DNA from: Umbilicaria muhlenbergii
Taxonomy: Eukaryota > Ascomycota > Lecanoromycetes > Umbilicariales > Umbilicariaceae
Length of the DNA: 64,000 bases
Reading direction: 5' to 3'
Assembly (NCBI GenBank): GCA_000611775.1
Contig: KK106983.1
Location: 5,089,818-5,153,817, forward strand
Numbering within the stretch: the stretch's first letter is position 1; the number at the start of each line of letters is the position of its first letter. The notes below the pieces were generated by a model. The model was given only the letters and a program-made list of their open reading frames with translations. It did not search any database and was not told the DNA's origin. The position numbers were made by a program, and so were the translations under genes. Positions 24,074-33,871 of the stretch are shown one piece after another.

Positions 24074-24784
24074 GTTGGAGGTCCTCTGGCTTGAAGGAAC
24101 ATCATTATCCGAGGATTTGAGTAGCTAGATATACTGAGTACATTGCTTTCGTGGGTGCGTGTTATAAGCCGTGTCTCTGTTTTCTACAAGAAGATATCTT
24201 CACTTCCCCAAGGGTGTCACTCTGATACTCGGCGTCAGGATGGATCCACTGCTCCTACTTACGTGAATTCTAGGCAACGTCTGGCACCCTTCGTCTTGTG
24301 ATCCAGCTGTCCCTGTACTTTTCCTCCTCGCTCCATCATTGGCCTCGAACGCGGGGAAGTGGAGAACCAAGCTGATACTTGGAGAAGTGAGGCACGGCAA
24401 GCTGCATTGCTTCACGGAGCGGGATTTCTGGCTGTTTCAGCCAGCAAGAGTTTTCGCTCCCCATGTGAATCTCGTTCAGGTTACACATCAGCCGTTCTCG
24501 CCAATCGACATGCCAACTGGCATAGTAAAGGAACTTCCACGAGCAAGGAATTTCCAAGCACGGCAATTTTGGATGCATGCAAACTGATGCCTAAGCACAC
24601 CATCCCCAGACACGTACCTCAGGCACCGCTATCAGAGTATCCAATCGATGTCCACTCCCGTCCAACCCACCTTCCCACCAGCAACGCGAATCAATCCCCA
24701 CCCATTCCATCCCCTACCTACTACATCCCCATTTTTGGCATCGAATCCACCCTACCCGCCCCCGTCCACCTCCCCCTCCCCATC

Positions 24785-25021
24785 TCACTCCCCATCCTTC
24801 CCAACCGCACCAGCACTCCCCCTCACCCTCTCCATCTCCCTCCCCACCTCCCCTTTCCACCGCCTATAAACACACTCCCCGCACTCCTGCGCTCTGGCAA
24901 TCCACTCCTCATTCAGATGCGGACACAGCGGCGAGGGTCTCGCGTCGTAGGGCCGGCAGGAACGCCAGTGCGAGAGGCGCGTGTGGGTGCAGCCGTAGCG
25001 GATACGGGTCGCGGTGCACAT
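24785..25021 (-). CDS. Small Cys/His-rich protein, second member of the pair
   Basis: A single-exon gene of 78 residues. It starts MCTATRIRYGCTHTRLSHW and continues with SCRP, LCPH and ECGEC, then a basic/acidic end (RRWKGEVGREMERV). The order of Cys and His (Y-x-C-x-H, C, C, C-x2-C) matches the gene at 23834-24073, though the identity outside these residues is low. There is no signal peptide. The plus strand here is almost free of G over the 3' end of the gene and downstream of it (about 24655-24890) and G-rich upstream of the start. Confidence 0.55.
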   Translation of the reverse strand: MCTATRIRYGCTHTRLSHWRSCRPYDARPSPLCPHLNEEWIARAQECGECVYRRWKGEVGREMERVRGSAGAVGKDGE

Positions 25022-25255
25022 GGTTTGGAGGAGTGAAACGGGGGGGTGGGAGTGGATATGGTGGTGAATCGAACTGTGATGGTGACGTGCTGCGTTTAGG
25101 ACGACGTGAATCCTCCTTGGTGGGGATGAGGATGTTGGCGGCGAGAAGTAGTGGTGGGAGCGACGGTGATGGTAGCGATAGTGATAGTAGTGACGGTGAT
25201 GGTAGCGACGGTGGTGAGGATGGTGATGTCCAGCAGAGGGAATCTGGTAAGGGGT

Positions 25256-25543
25256 TCACGTCACTGAATGCGTGTCATCTGTCGTCGTCAGGCTAATCGG
25301 CAAGACATCTCCGTTGACGGCGATTCCGGGCTTCACATCTTGTAGAGCCAGCTTCCGAGCGGGCTCATTCACGCTGTCGCCACGGACCATGCTCCGGCCC
25401 AATACCGGGGTCAGCGACGGCGAGATCCCAGGCGTAGGGGATGATACACTGTTCTTCATCAGCGGATGCAGGTCATGGCGTGGATGGGTCATGGTATTCT
25501 CGTTCTCACATTGAGCGTCGCCCACACGTTTGACATAAGACAT
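25256..25543 (-). CDS. Hypothetical 95-residue protein
   Basis: A single frame with ATG at 25543-25541, starting MSYVKRVGDAQCENENTM. It is polar, rich in Ser, Pro, Thr and Asp, with no hydrophobic segment or known domain. It lies just downstream of the cysteine-rich membrane protein gene on the same strand, but no splice junction joins them because that gene has its own stop at 25657. It could also be the last exon of a gene whose first exon I cannot place. Confidence 0.4.
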   Translation of the reverse strand: MSYVKRVGDAQCENENTMTHPRHDLHPLMKNSVSSPTPGISPSLTPVLGRSMVRGDSVNEPARKLALQDVKPGIAVNGDVLPISLTTTDDTHSVT

Positions 25544-25656
25544 GGCTTGACGTATCAGGAGGTCGCAAATCACTTCGTGTCATCGTTTATCAACTAAGTA
25601 CAAGTAGAAGTAAAGATACGAACAGCAATCATCCGCACCACGAACCCAATAGCATA

Positions 25657-26766
25657 TCACAAATTCCCTATCCCAGACGCACCCCTTGCCCTCGGATCGA
25701 CCCTTGCCGGAGACCCCAAATATGGCTCGTCCTTCCTAAACCCCGCATTCTCCATCATATCTGTGAAGGTCGTCTGTGGTCGTCTGAAGTACGCGTCCGG
25801 CGGCGAATATATCCTGATACTCTCCATACTAGGCTCCTTCCTTATTGTTCTGTTGTCTGGCGTTCTCGGAGATGTCCTCAGACTCCGGCCGATGCTATCC
25901 GGCTGCCTCACACTCGATGAACGGGAGAACAATGAGCGGGCCGTGGAGCTCCGTTGTCTGGACCTGGACTCGCGGCGCAGGAAGTCGGTGCGGCAGGCAC
26001 TTTGAGGTTGGTAGATGGGGTCGGAGACGTTGGCGCTTATGCGGCCGAAGTCGCCACTGCGTCGGGATTTGGTGTCTCGGCGGCGGCCGATGCAAAGGAC
26101 TACCAGTATTGCAAGGAGGGCACCGGCGACGAGGCCGGGGAAAAAGCCCGTGAGGATGGCGTTGACGGGGAAGGCGTTACAGTGTAGTTGAGGGGTCGGA
26201 GTTTGGGTTGTAGCGGAATCTGAAGCCGTGGTGCTCGGCACAGTGGTGGCTATGTCGGGAGCGTTTCCTGAGGTGGTAGAAGCACTAGTGGATGCCGAAG
26301 ACGAAGGTGGTGTTGTAGGGGACGAGTCTTTCTGATCGTTCATTATGCACAGGTTGCTTTGGCACGAAAAGCCTTGGGGACAGCAGGAATTACCGCATGA
26401 CTGTAGAGTTCCTGTCAACTCCGTACTGTGAAGTGGGTTTTGTGGGTGCAGTGTCGAGTTCTGCTGGGTGATATCGCAGGAGAGAGGTTGTATTTGTTTG
26501 CAGTCCGAGCCAGAAGGACAGCAAATAGCAGATGTTGCGTTGTTGAAGACTATACATGTCGTAGCGGAGGATGGGCAGCAGAAGTCTGCCGGAAGACCTG
26601 CATGGTTGCAAGGCGTATAGCCAGATACGCTGCAAGAATTCGAGTCTCGAGAGAATAAACCCATCGCTTGAGCGGCGTTGACGGCTGTGGAGAGAGCTAT
26701 AGCAGGAGGAACGGTGGAAGAGACTAGGCAGATGGCAGCGAGCTTGGAAAGAGTCGTTCTTCCCAT
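25657..26766 (-). CDS. Cys-rich single-pass surface protein
   Basis: A single exon of 369 residues, taking the ATG at 26766-26764 because a signal peptide follows it directly (MGRTTLSKLAAICLVSSTVP). The ectodomain holds about 16 cysteines in motifs such as PADFCCPSSATTC, SAICCPSGSDC and SCGNSCCPQGFSC, then a Ser/Thr/Pro-rich stalk probably O-glycosylated. A membrane segment (GFFPGLVAGALLAILVVLCI) is followed by RRRDTKSRR and a long Ser/Arg-rich cytosolic tail. This layout is common in fungal surface proteins of unknown role and suggests a sensor-like or wall-facing protein; that is inference. A start at 26808 would add 14 residues before the signal. Confidence 0.75.
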   Translation of the reverse strand: MGRTTLSKLAAICLVSSTVPPAIALSTAVNAAQAMGLFSRDSNSCSVSGYTPCNHAGLPADFCCPSSATTCIVFNNATSAICCPSGSDCKQIQPLSCDITQQNSTLHPQNPLHSTELTGTLQSCGNSCCPQGFSCQSNLCIMNDQKDSSPTTPPSSSASTSASTTSGNAPDIATTVPSTTASDSATTQTPTPQLHCNAFPVNAILTGFFPGLVAGALLAILVVLCIGRRRDTKSRRSGDFGRISANVSDPIYQPQSACRTDFLRRESRSRQRSSTARSLFSRSSSVRQPDSIGRSLRTSPRTPDNRTIRKEPSMESIRIYSPPDAYFRRPQTTFTDMMENAGFRKDEPYLGSPARVDPRARGASGIGNL

Positions 26767-27380
26767 AGTGAAGAATGGAATATGTGAAGATCTTGTAAGA
26801 TTGAACAATTAACAATTGGAAGGTTGGCACGTGGTGAATTGATGCAGAACCGAACGATTCGACGAATAAAGAAATCCTCGCGTCAACAAAGAATGGATAT
26901 ATGACGAACGTACAAGAGCAGCAGAGAACAGAACCAGGTTAGTAAAGAGATAGAAAGAACAAGCATGATTAGCTGCAGGAGGTCAACTTATGTTGACCGA
27001 CGCGAGATGGAATGAGTCGGGATACACGTTCACTGAGTTCCATGAGCGTGGCCGCAGACTGAGAATAGCCACGACTTCACGCGCGGGAAGCAGGCACAGC
27101 TGGACAGGAATCAAGGTGCATGTTTCGCCAGCTGGCGATGACTCTTCACGACGAGAGGTTGACTCGAGCTGGCAGAGGGAGTTTCCAGGATGAAACGAAA
27201 CGCCGCGCGCGGTGGGCGGCTCTCTGTGTGAGCTTGTAGACGAGATGGTGTAACGCTGCTCTTTGACTCGCTGCCGCCGAAACAGCGCTAGGACGGAAGT
27301 GGTCGTCGATATTCGAAAATAGCCTCACATCTTTGGAAGCTTCAAGACGCCGCTCATTCCAGTCCCATCATTCTAATTCT
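26767..27380. other. Divergent intergenic region
   Basis: 614 bases between the start of the minus-strand surface protein gene and the plus-strand mS42 gene. It should hold both promoters. No coding signal or repeat is seen. Confidence 0.5.
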
Positions 27381-28457
27381 ATGATATTGTCAAGGAGTCT
27401 CCGGCAGCAGACCGTTCTGCGAGCCGTTACTGTCTCAACTGTACGATGTCGTAATGCTTCTGGAAGAGTGCAGAACACCGCGCTGACTCCGAAGCTTGTA
27501 GAGACCAGCACGACTTCCTTACGCACCACAGCGGCGACTATTACACCAAATACCACAATTAACGCACGAAGCAATATTCAAAAAAGATGGAATCCCAGGG
27601 GTGCTGTCCCCAGGGGGGTTTGACATGGCGTGGACGCAATATCAAGGCCTCATGGTCCACAGACTCAACCAGTTAACGTCTGGTAAATTGATAGAGCCCG
27701 GGCATACGAGGCCATCTGCACAAGCAACAGCTAACGTCATCGCCCGCCAGGTACGGTCGATGAGAATGCCCTCACGAAGAACCTCCTAATCAAACACGCC
27801 CGCGATGCCAACCAGGCGTCCCTCTTTAACCACGCCTCAATGGCTCACAACAACCACCTCTTCTTCGCCTACATCTCCCCCAAGCCCGTCCCCATCCCGC
27901 AAGCTCTGCTCAAGCAAATAAATCTCGACTTCTCCTCCGTCGACTCCTTACGCGCCGAATTCCTCGCCACCGCAAATGCCATGTTCGGCCCGGGCTTCGT
28001 CTGGCTCGTGAAAGAAACGTCCTCCTCCTCACTCCGCATCCTTGCGACTTATATCGCCGGCTCTCCCTACCCCGGCGCACACTACCGGGCGCAGCCTGTT
28101 GACATGGCCACTACAAATACCGGCGTCCATGGGCAAATGACTGCGGAAGAATACGCGAGGAGTCGGACTACACAAAGCGTCGCGGGGGCGGTAGGAAATG
28201 CAGGGAGTTTCGGTTCGCTGAGTAAAAATGCACGGAAGGTGGCACCGGGCGGAGTGGAGTTGGAGCCCATACTGTGTGTGAACACGTGGGAGCATGTATG
28301 GCTGAGAGACTGGGGTGTGGATGGGAAGAGGCAGTTCCTGGAGGCGTGGTGGGAGAAGATCAACTGGGATATTGTGGATGCTAATGCTGGGCATCTAGCG
28401 CATCAGGTGCAACCGAGGCAGGCAATAAGTAGGCCGCTGTGGCAAACGGTGAGGTAG
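27381..28457 (+). CDS. Mitochondrial small-subunit ribosomal protein mS42 (Rsm26-type, Fe/Mn-SOD fold)
   Basis: Three exons: 27381-27440, 27502-27682 and 27751-28457, with introns 27441-27501 (GTACGA...TGTAG) and 27683-27750 (GTAAAT...GCCAG), giving 315 residues. The N-terminus is basic, suiting a mitochondrial presequence. The block KDGIPGVLSPGGFD and LFNHASMAHNNHLFF are typical of the fungal mitoribosomal proteins that keep an iron/manganese superoxide dismutase fold; NTWEHVWLRDWGVDGKRQF near the end matches the SOD C-terminal domain. It is a structural protein of the mitochondrial small subunit, not thought to be an active dismutase. The last exon switches from C-rich to G-rich coding strand near 28110. 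Confidence 0.88.
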
Positions 28458-29127
28458 CGGATGGAATACAGGTACTATAGAGGTGATATTGGGGGTAGCA
28501 TAGGAACTGGCATAGTGTTGTGTTATATGCATGGGTGCCGACAGGGAGATAGTCCAAGCTCTAGGCCTACACTCTGAACAAAACTATCACTTTAGCTTTG
28601 CTGGGTATTTCAGAAAGTAGAGTCCAACAGCAAGGATGGATCATCTAATGTCTACATCATTGCTTATCATGCACCCAAAAACGTAGCGATTCATTGCCAA
28701 GAATCTGAAACAGCATTTCTACTGAACAGGAGACCCTTCGTTCCCATAGTCGCATGGAGGCCCCGATGTTTGCGTTATATGTAGCCGTTGATCTCCAGCC
28801 GAAGATTACCAGAAGCATTAACTTCCAGCGTACGGCTCTGCAGTCAAGCGGTCAGTAGTGCCGGTCAGACAGTATAAGCTCGCTGCTTCGTATGACTCCT
28901 CCTGCTTCCGAAAGCACCCCAACCTACACCGTTGTGTGCATGGCTGTATCTCAAAATTCGAGACAGATTTTGAGGACAGGTTCATGCAGAGATGATAGAA
29001 GTCATGGATTCTTGCAATATTAACTTCAAAGACAAAGAAGGTATGTAATATGAGTCATGAATAGATGAGGGATTGTGTGAAACAAGATGAAGAACAGAAG
29101 AAGAGTAGAATAAGGGTAAAAAATGCA
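28458..29127. other. 3' flank of mS42, no gene seen
   Basis: 670 bases between the mS42 stop and the minisatellite. No frame with protein character is present. The region probably contains the mS42 3' UTR. Confidence 0.5.
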
Positions 29128-29600
29128 TAGAAGAAGGATAGAAGAAGGATAGAAGAAGGATAGAAGAAGGATAGAAGAAGGATAGAAGAAGGATAGAAGA
29201 AGGATAGAAGAAGGATAGAAGAAGGATAGAAGAAGGATAGAAGAAGGATAGAAGAAGGATAGAAGAAGGATAGAAGAAGGATAGAAGAAGGATAGAAGAA
29301 GGATAGAAGAAGGATAGAAGAAGGATAGAAGAAGGATAGAAGAAGGATAGAAGAAGGATAGAAGAAGGATAGAAGAAGGATAGAAGAAGGATAGAAGAAG
29401 GATAGAAGAAGGATAGAAGAAGGATAGAAGAAGGATAGAAGAAGGATAGAAGAAGGATAGAAGAAGGATAGAAGAAGGATAGAAGAAGGATAGAAGAAGG
29501 ATAGAAGAAGGATAGAAGAAGGATAGAAGAAGGATAGAAGAAGGATAGAAGAAGGATAGAAGAAGGATAGAAGAAGGATAGAAGAAGGATAGAAGAAGGA
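29128..29600. repeat. 11-bp minisatellite, 43 perfect copies
   Basis: The unit TAGAAGAAGGA repeats 43 times without a single mismatch (473 bases), followed by one altered unit ending in AAAAAGAGTAG. Because 11 is not a multiple of three, all three minus-strand frames stay open and encode the same 11-residue repeat (SFFYPSSILLL), whereas the plus frames are closed by TAG. I treat those frames as by-products. The array lies between the convergent 3' ends of mS42 and ATG5, about 220 bases beyond the ATG5 stop. Related purine-rich units occur near 5995-6040 and 6530-6600. Confidence 0.97.
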
Positions 29601-29820
29601 TAGAAAAAGAGTAGACAAACAACGTTTTTCAAAACTGTCTTCCTGTTGATGACTTATACTACATATTCTCATAACCTCATGAGCTTTCTCTACCCCCTAT
29701 GGTCTCTTCAACTCTACGCTGCATCTCACTCAAATCTTTTCTCCAAGCCCTATCCTCCCCGAACCCGCTTCTCAACGCCCTCATCCCCACCCTATCATAA
29801 CCCACTCCAAACCCATCAAA

Positions 29821-30802
29821 TCACCCCAACATCACCACCCCCAAATGCACCCACCCATCCAAATACGCCCCCGCCCTCACCAACTCCTCCAACCCCGCCC
29901 CCATCGGCACCACCGCCCCATGCAACACCGGCTTCGCCAGTATCGGCGTCCGCCGACTCGGGAAAAGCGACGGCAGTAGCCCATGCAGCGCACTCCCCAG
30001 CGTCTGCGGCTCCCTCGTACCCGGAACGGTCGGAGTGACAAGCGACTGCACGACTCTCAGATGCCCCGGCGCAGGTTCCGACGCGGACGGCGAGGCGGGC
30101 AGGTAGACTTTCAGCGGGATGTGGCGGAGTGGTGCGCCGTGCGCGTAGAGGAGTTTCTGGGATATGGGCGTGAAGGCGGAGAGGTTGTGCTGTACCACCG
30201 CCTCCCAAAGCTGGGTGGAGTCGTCTTTGGACAGCGACATGATACCCTTCGCGGTGCCGTTGCGGAGGAAATCGGCTTCTTTGACGCTGTTGATGAAGGC
30301 GTCGTGGAGGACTTTTCCCTCGGCGTCGAGTTTCACGAGGTGCTCGTCGGGCCAGTCTGTGAAGTGCAGGAGTAGTTTCCAGGGGGGGGAGGGCTCGAGT
30401 TTGGGGTCGTCGGAGAGGGCTTTTTGATTGGCGGGTTGGGAGGGGTGGCGGCCGGAGAAGAGGTCGTAGAGGAGGCCGAGGGGGTAATGCCATTTTAGGG
30501 GGACGCCTTCGAAGGAGAACCAGCCTTCGGAAGGGGAGACGTCTGGGGTGATGAGAGATGGTGTGAAGAAGGCGTGCAGGCGGGAGAGGAGGAAGGGGAG
30601 GTAGGAAAGGCGAGGGTAATGCACCTGGGTATGAGTGTTATCAGTCAGGAGCGCCGCTGATATGGGAGGCGGCAGGATTTACCAGGTAGGGATCTGTTTG
30701 GTCGTATATTCGAGATTCCGAGGGCGACAGCCGGATCTCAAGTGGTAAGGAACCGTGCCATATGACTTCCTGCAGAGCCCGCAGCTCTTTGAGCGTCGTC
30801 AT
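29821..30802 (-). CDS. ATG5: Autophagy protein Atg5
   Basis: Exon 1 is 30802-30683 and exon 2 is 30624-29821, with intron 30682-30625 (GTAAAT...CCCAG), giving 307 residues. The N-terminus (VIWHGSLPLEIRL, then DPYLVHYPRLSYLP) is diagnostic. The lysine that becomes joined to Atg12 sits in SVKEADFLRNG at about Lys155. Two ubiquitin-like domains flank a helical middle; the second includes HIPLKVYLP. Atg5-Atg12 with Atg16 acts as the E3-like factor for Atg8 lipidation on the forming autophagosome. The length is normal for fungi. The end of the gene is very G-rich on the coding strand after about 29990, in contrast to its C-rich start. Confidence 0.93.
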
Positions 30803-31192
30803 CGTGGGGGTCTGCGGCGATTGTCGTGCTTGCAGTGCTGCTCAATGAGCCAGGACGCGAGTGTTACACCGCTCATTTTGATTTTGGTATCATGTTGACT
30901 ATCTTGGACTTCATTACTAGCCAAGAAGCAGTCTTGCAGTCTTCAGACATATACATGGTCTGAGGAGTCCTACAGTGGCTCAAGAGAGGTTCGGCGGCTC
31001 GCGTAATCACATGCTTCTCAGAAAACATCACCACAGGCTAGGTCTTCTAGCATTGGACATAGACTAGACTGCTTAATCGTACTTGAGCTGTTCCGTTGCT
31101 GCAAACAAATCCTCACTCAAGTAAGTCCCAGCATGTCAGCCTCAGTCTCTCTACCTCCTCCTCTATTCCACTTTGGCTTTCAATGTCCCCAT
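30803..31192. other. Intergenic region upstream of ATG5
   Basis: 390 bases holding the ATG5 promoter and the 3' end of the next minus-strand gene. No gene is seen. Confidence 0.5.
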
Positions 31193-32216
31193 TCAGAATA
31201 ACATCATTGGCCCTTCCTGCCCCAAAGCCCCTATCAGCAAATCATGTATCTTTGCGACCCCCTCATTATCCTTCAAAAACCCGACGATATCCCTCCAAAT
31301 AGTAACCAACTCAAGCTGCGAATATAATGTCTGTTCTCTCTCCATCAAACTGGCATAAACATCTTGGGCCAGCCAGACCACAGCTTGCTGCCTTGCTTTC
31401 TCGCCGCATCCTGCAGTAGGAGCTTTGATACTGCTGCTGGCTCCTTCAGGAAGCTGGGATAAATCAGCATGTACTTTTGCAATTGATGTTGGAGGGCGAC
31501 TGTACCATGTTTGTCCACAAGTCCCACATTTCTACGGCTTCTTCGTCACCCTCTCCTGCACGGCGTCGACAAGCCAGAATGGGGATGTTAACAAGCTGAT
31601 TCATCGTCTGCCCGCTTAGCGTGCGATCTTGCTCCGGAGCATAGAGATGTTGTTCATCACCCGACTGCGAGGGGGAATTGAGCTTTCGTGACTAGATTAG
31701 CGCCGTGTTTGAGGGGAACCAACGATACTCACCGATGTTTCCAGTCCCGAGTCACTTGCTGGGCTGCGAGCTGAACTCGAGATCGGTGTTCCGTTGATTG
31801 GAGTCCATCCATGGACTACCGTCAATGGCCGTCCGGGTGTTAGCTCAACATTGGACAACGTTTCCGCCAGCGAGTCCTCATCGGGCACAGGGGGTTCTTC
31901 GCGCTTCACAGCCTTCTGCTATCATAACCATCAGTCAAAGATTTCCCACTTCCACGCTTGGTCAACATGGAACAACACTTGCCGGATGTTCAGAACCACG
32001 CTGGGCCTTCAGCGAGCCGGGTGCGGGTAGGCCAGACGGACCAGTTCTGCCTCTCGCCCAGCAACTCGGATGCGAGTCCCACACGAGGTTGTTCGGGTTG
32101 CCATTGCGGCGTACACAGCCTGCAAAATGAGGATCTTGTATTGTGGATTTGCGTGAGAAGGTGCCGTGGCAAAGGCCACAGATGAAAGGACCATGGGCTC
32201 TCCATCCGCTCGTCAT
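31193..32216 (-). CDS. Hypothetical protein with N-terminal C2HC zinc-binding-like motif
   Basis: Four exons fit: exon 1 from ATG 32216-32214, exon 2 about 31915-31733, exon 3 31682-31506 and exon 4 31453-31193. Introns 31732-31683 (GTGAGT...GAAAG) and 31505-31454 (GTACAG...CCCAG) are in phase; the first donor, near 32003, must be in phase 0 and is uncertain. Exon 1 carries FICGLCHGTFSRKSTIQDP followed by HFAGC, a C-x2-C-x13-H-x3-C arrangement suggesting one zinc site, then CVRRNGNPNNLVWDSHPSCW. Exons 3 and 4 are helical (MNQLVNIPILACRRR, YASLMEREQTLYSQLELV). I do not recognise the family. A nuclear role is possible but not shown. Confidence 0.6.
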
Positions 32217-33871
32217 GGTTGGAGATCACCTGAGGCGGAGGTGAGGTGGATTGCAATAAGTCAGTCTGAATTGCAGGGTGGATGGTAGCCTATGGAAGCA
32301 CCATTGTTGTAGCGATAATTAGTACGTAGCACCATTGCAAAGAGCATGGAGATTCATTAGAATTGGTAGCATACCTTATGTTATGAACCGAGACAGGTAC
32401 TGTGTGAAGTAGAGTTAGATAGAAGAAACCGGATTAGAGGCGGGTAAAGTGAAGTAAAATGAAATAGATTAAGTGAGAGCAGAGCAGAGCAGAGTAGAGT
32501 AGAGCAGAAGTAGAGCAGAGTAAAGTAGAGTAAGAAAAGATAGAATGGTTTCTATGTTCGGGACTTGTTCTTGCTGAGAGGTGTTATACCAACATGCTGT
32601 GCTGTGCACTGAAGGGCAGGGCTGTGAAAAACGAACTTCCCAGCCAAGAGACTTGTTCAACGCTGTTCACCGTTGACAGATCCAATGTCTGATACGGCAG
32701 AAGAGGGACAGACGCTAGGACTGGATAACCCTAACAGCTTGATGCACGAGGAGTCTCCTAGCGAACCGTCAAAGTAGATGACATTGAAGAAACAAAGGAA
32801 TCCGGGCGGTTCTCAGCAGCGGAACGAGCCTCCAGGCGAGCAGTTAAGAATTCTGAAGCAGGGAAACCCGGGGGATCCCTAGCAGCGGAACGTGCCTCAA
32901 GGCCTAGACTCAAAAGGAGTGCTATTTAGAGGCAGAGACATCCGGGGGTCCTCAGCAGCGGATCCTCAGTAACAGAACAATAATAAATCGCATTGCCATT
33001 CAGTAAAGACAAGGACGCAGTGCTACGCAAAACCGCAGTTCCACCCACTAGGGCCCTACTCCACACAAGCCGTACACTCCACAGCGCTGTCAAACACCAG
33101 CGTGAAGCTCTTCGCTGGCCTCAATAAAAGAACAATAGACATGGAGGGCTTCCCAAACGTCGCATACATCCTTTCTTGGAATGTCTACGGAGTTCCTGGA
33201 TATAGGGCAACAACAGGGGCCAGAAGTATGAGGAGCAGTTCTTGACCCTGTGCAGAGTGCTGAAGAAAATATATGGATAAGGAGATATCGATGCAGAAAA
33301 TTAGGAGAAGCAGATTGAATTTGATAGAAGATGGGCAAAGCGGGCATAGCTTGCGGCAGACGATACCTCGGCAACGAGCAATCCTCATCAAAGGATACAA
33401 GGCTGAAAAGGAGGGCCATGAGTGAAGTTCCAGAATTTGACTTGCAGCATCTGCGCAGTTCGGCCCCTCAAATCTTTTCGCTGGCCGATTACGCGACGAA
33501 GGCCTCCTCGTCGAGTAACTGCCACATATTATGATGGTGCGCCTGCCTCCAGGGCAACGACTGCGGCAAAGTGGCTTGAGATCAACACGGTTTATTAAAT
33601 ACTCTCTTCGAAGGGAACAACAGAGCTAGTGTACATAAGAGACAGCCATTCGTCCCTTCACAAGTCAGCCTAACGATCGCTTCCTATGCAACTTGAAGAG
33701 CAACGGTAAGTTGCAGCCAACATCCACAAACGAACATTTTCGGTGTATCTATAAGCAAAGACCCCCCTACCGCACGGGCATCGATCCCCCTGTCTAAGAA
33801 GACAGACATTAAATCACTGATAACGAAGAGGTTGCGGCTGGTTAAGACTCTCTCAGTACCGATCCAGCGCT
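32217..33871. other. Intergenic region with degenerate repeats
   Basis: 1.65 kb without a supported gene. It holds a purine-rich tract of AGAGCAGAGTAG-like units at about 32460-32540 and three diverged copies of a GC-rich unit at 32800-32966. A 109-codon minus frame at 33419-33090 has no domain and is not called. Confidence 0.45.
32800..32966. repeat. Three diverged copies of a GC-rich unit
   Basis: Copies start at 32800, 32866 and 32940. Each opens with an A(T/C)CCGGG-type block followed by CAGCAGCGGA and, in the first two, a GCCTCxAGGC-like end. The spacing of 66 and 74 bases points to an old tandem duplication. The third copy is shorter. Confidence 0.65.

Noticed and set aside
24359-25036. 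Plus-strand proline-rich frame of 225 codons
   Set aside because: It is the antisense of the small Cys-rich gene plus its C-rich flank. The proline comes from the G-free strand, and there is no domain.
28982-29672. Three long minus-strand frames of about 200 codons with an 11-residue repeat
   Set aside because: They are all readings of the 11-bp minisatellite, open because the unit has no minus-strand stop. There is no unique sequence of protein character and no gene start.
33090-33419. Minus-strand frame of 109 codons
   Set aside because: Composition and lack of any motif give no support; it lies in a region of degenerate repeats.
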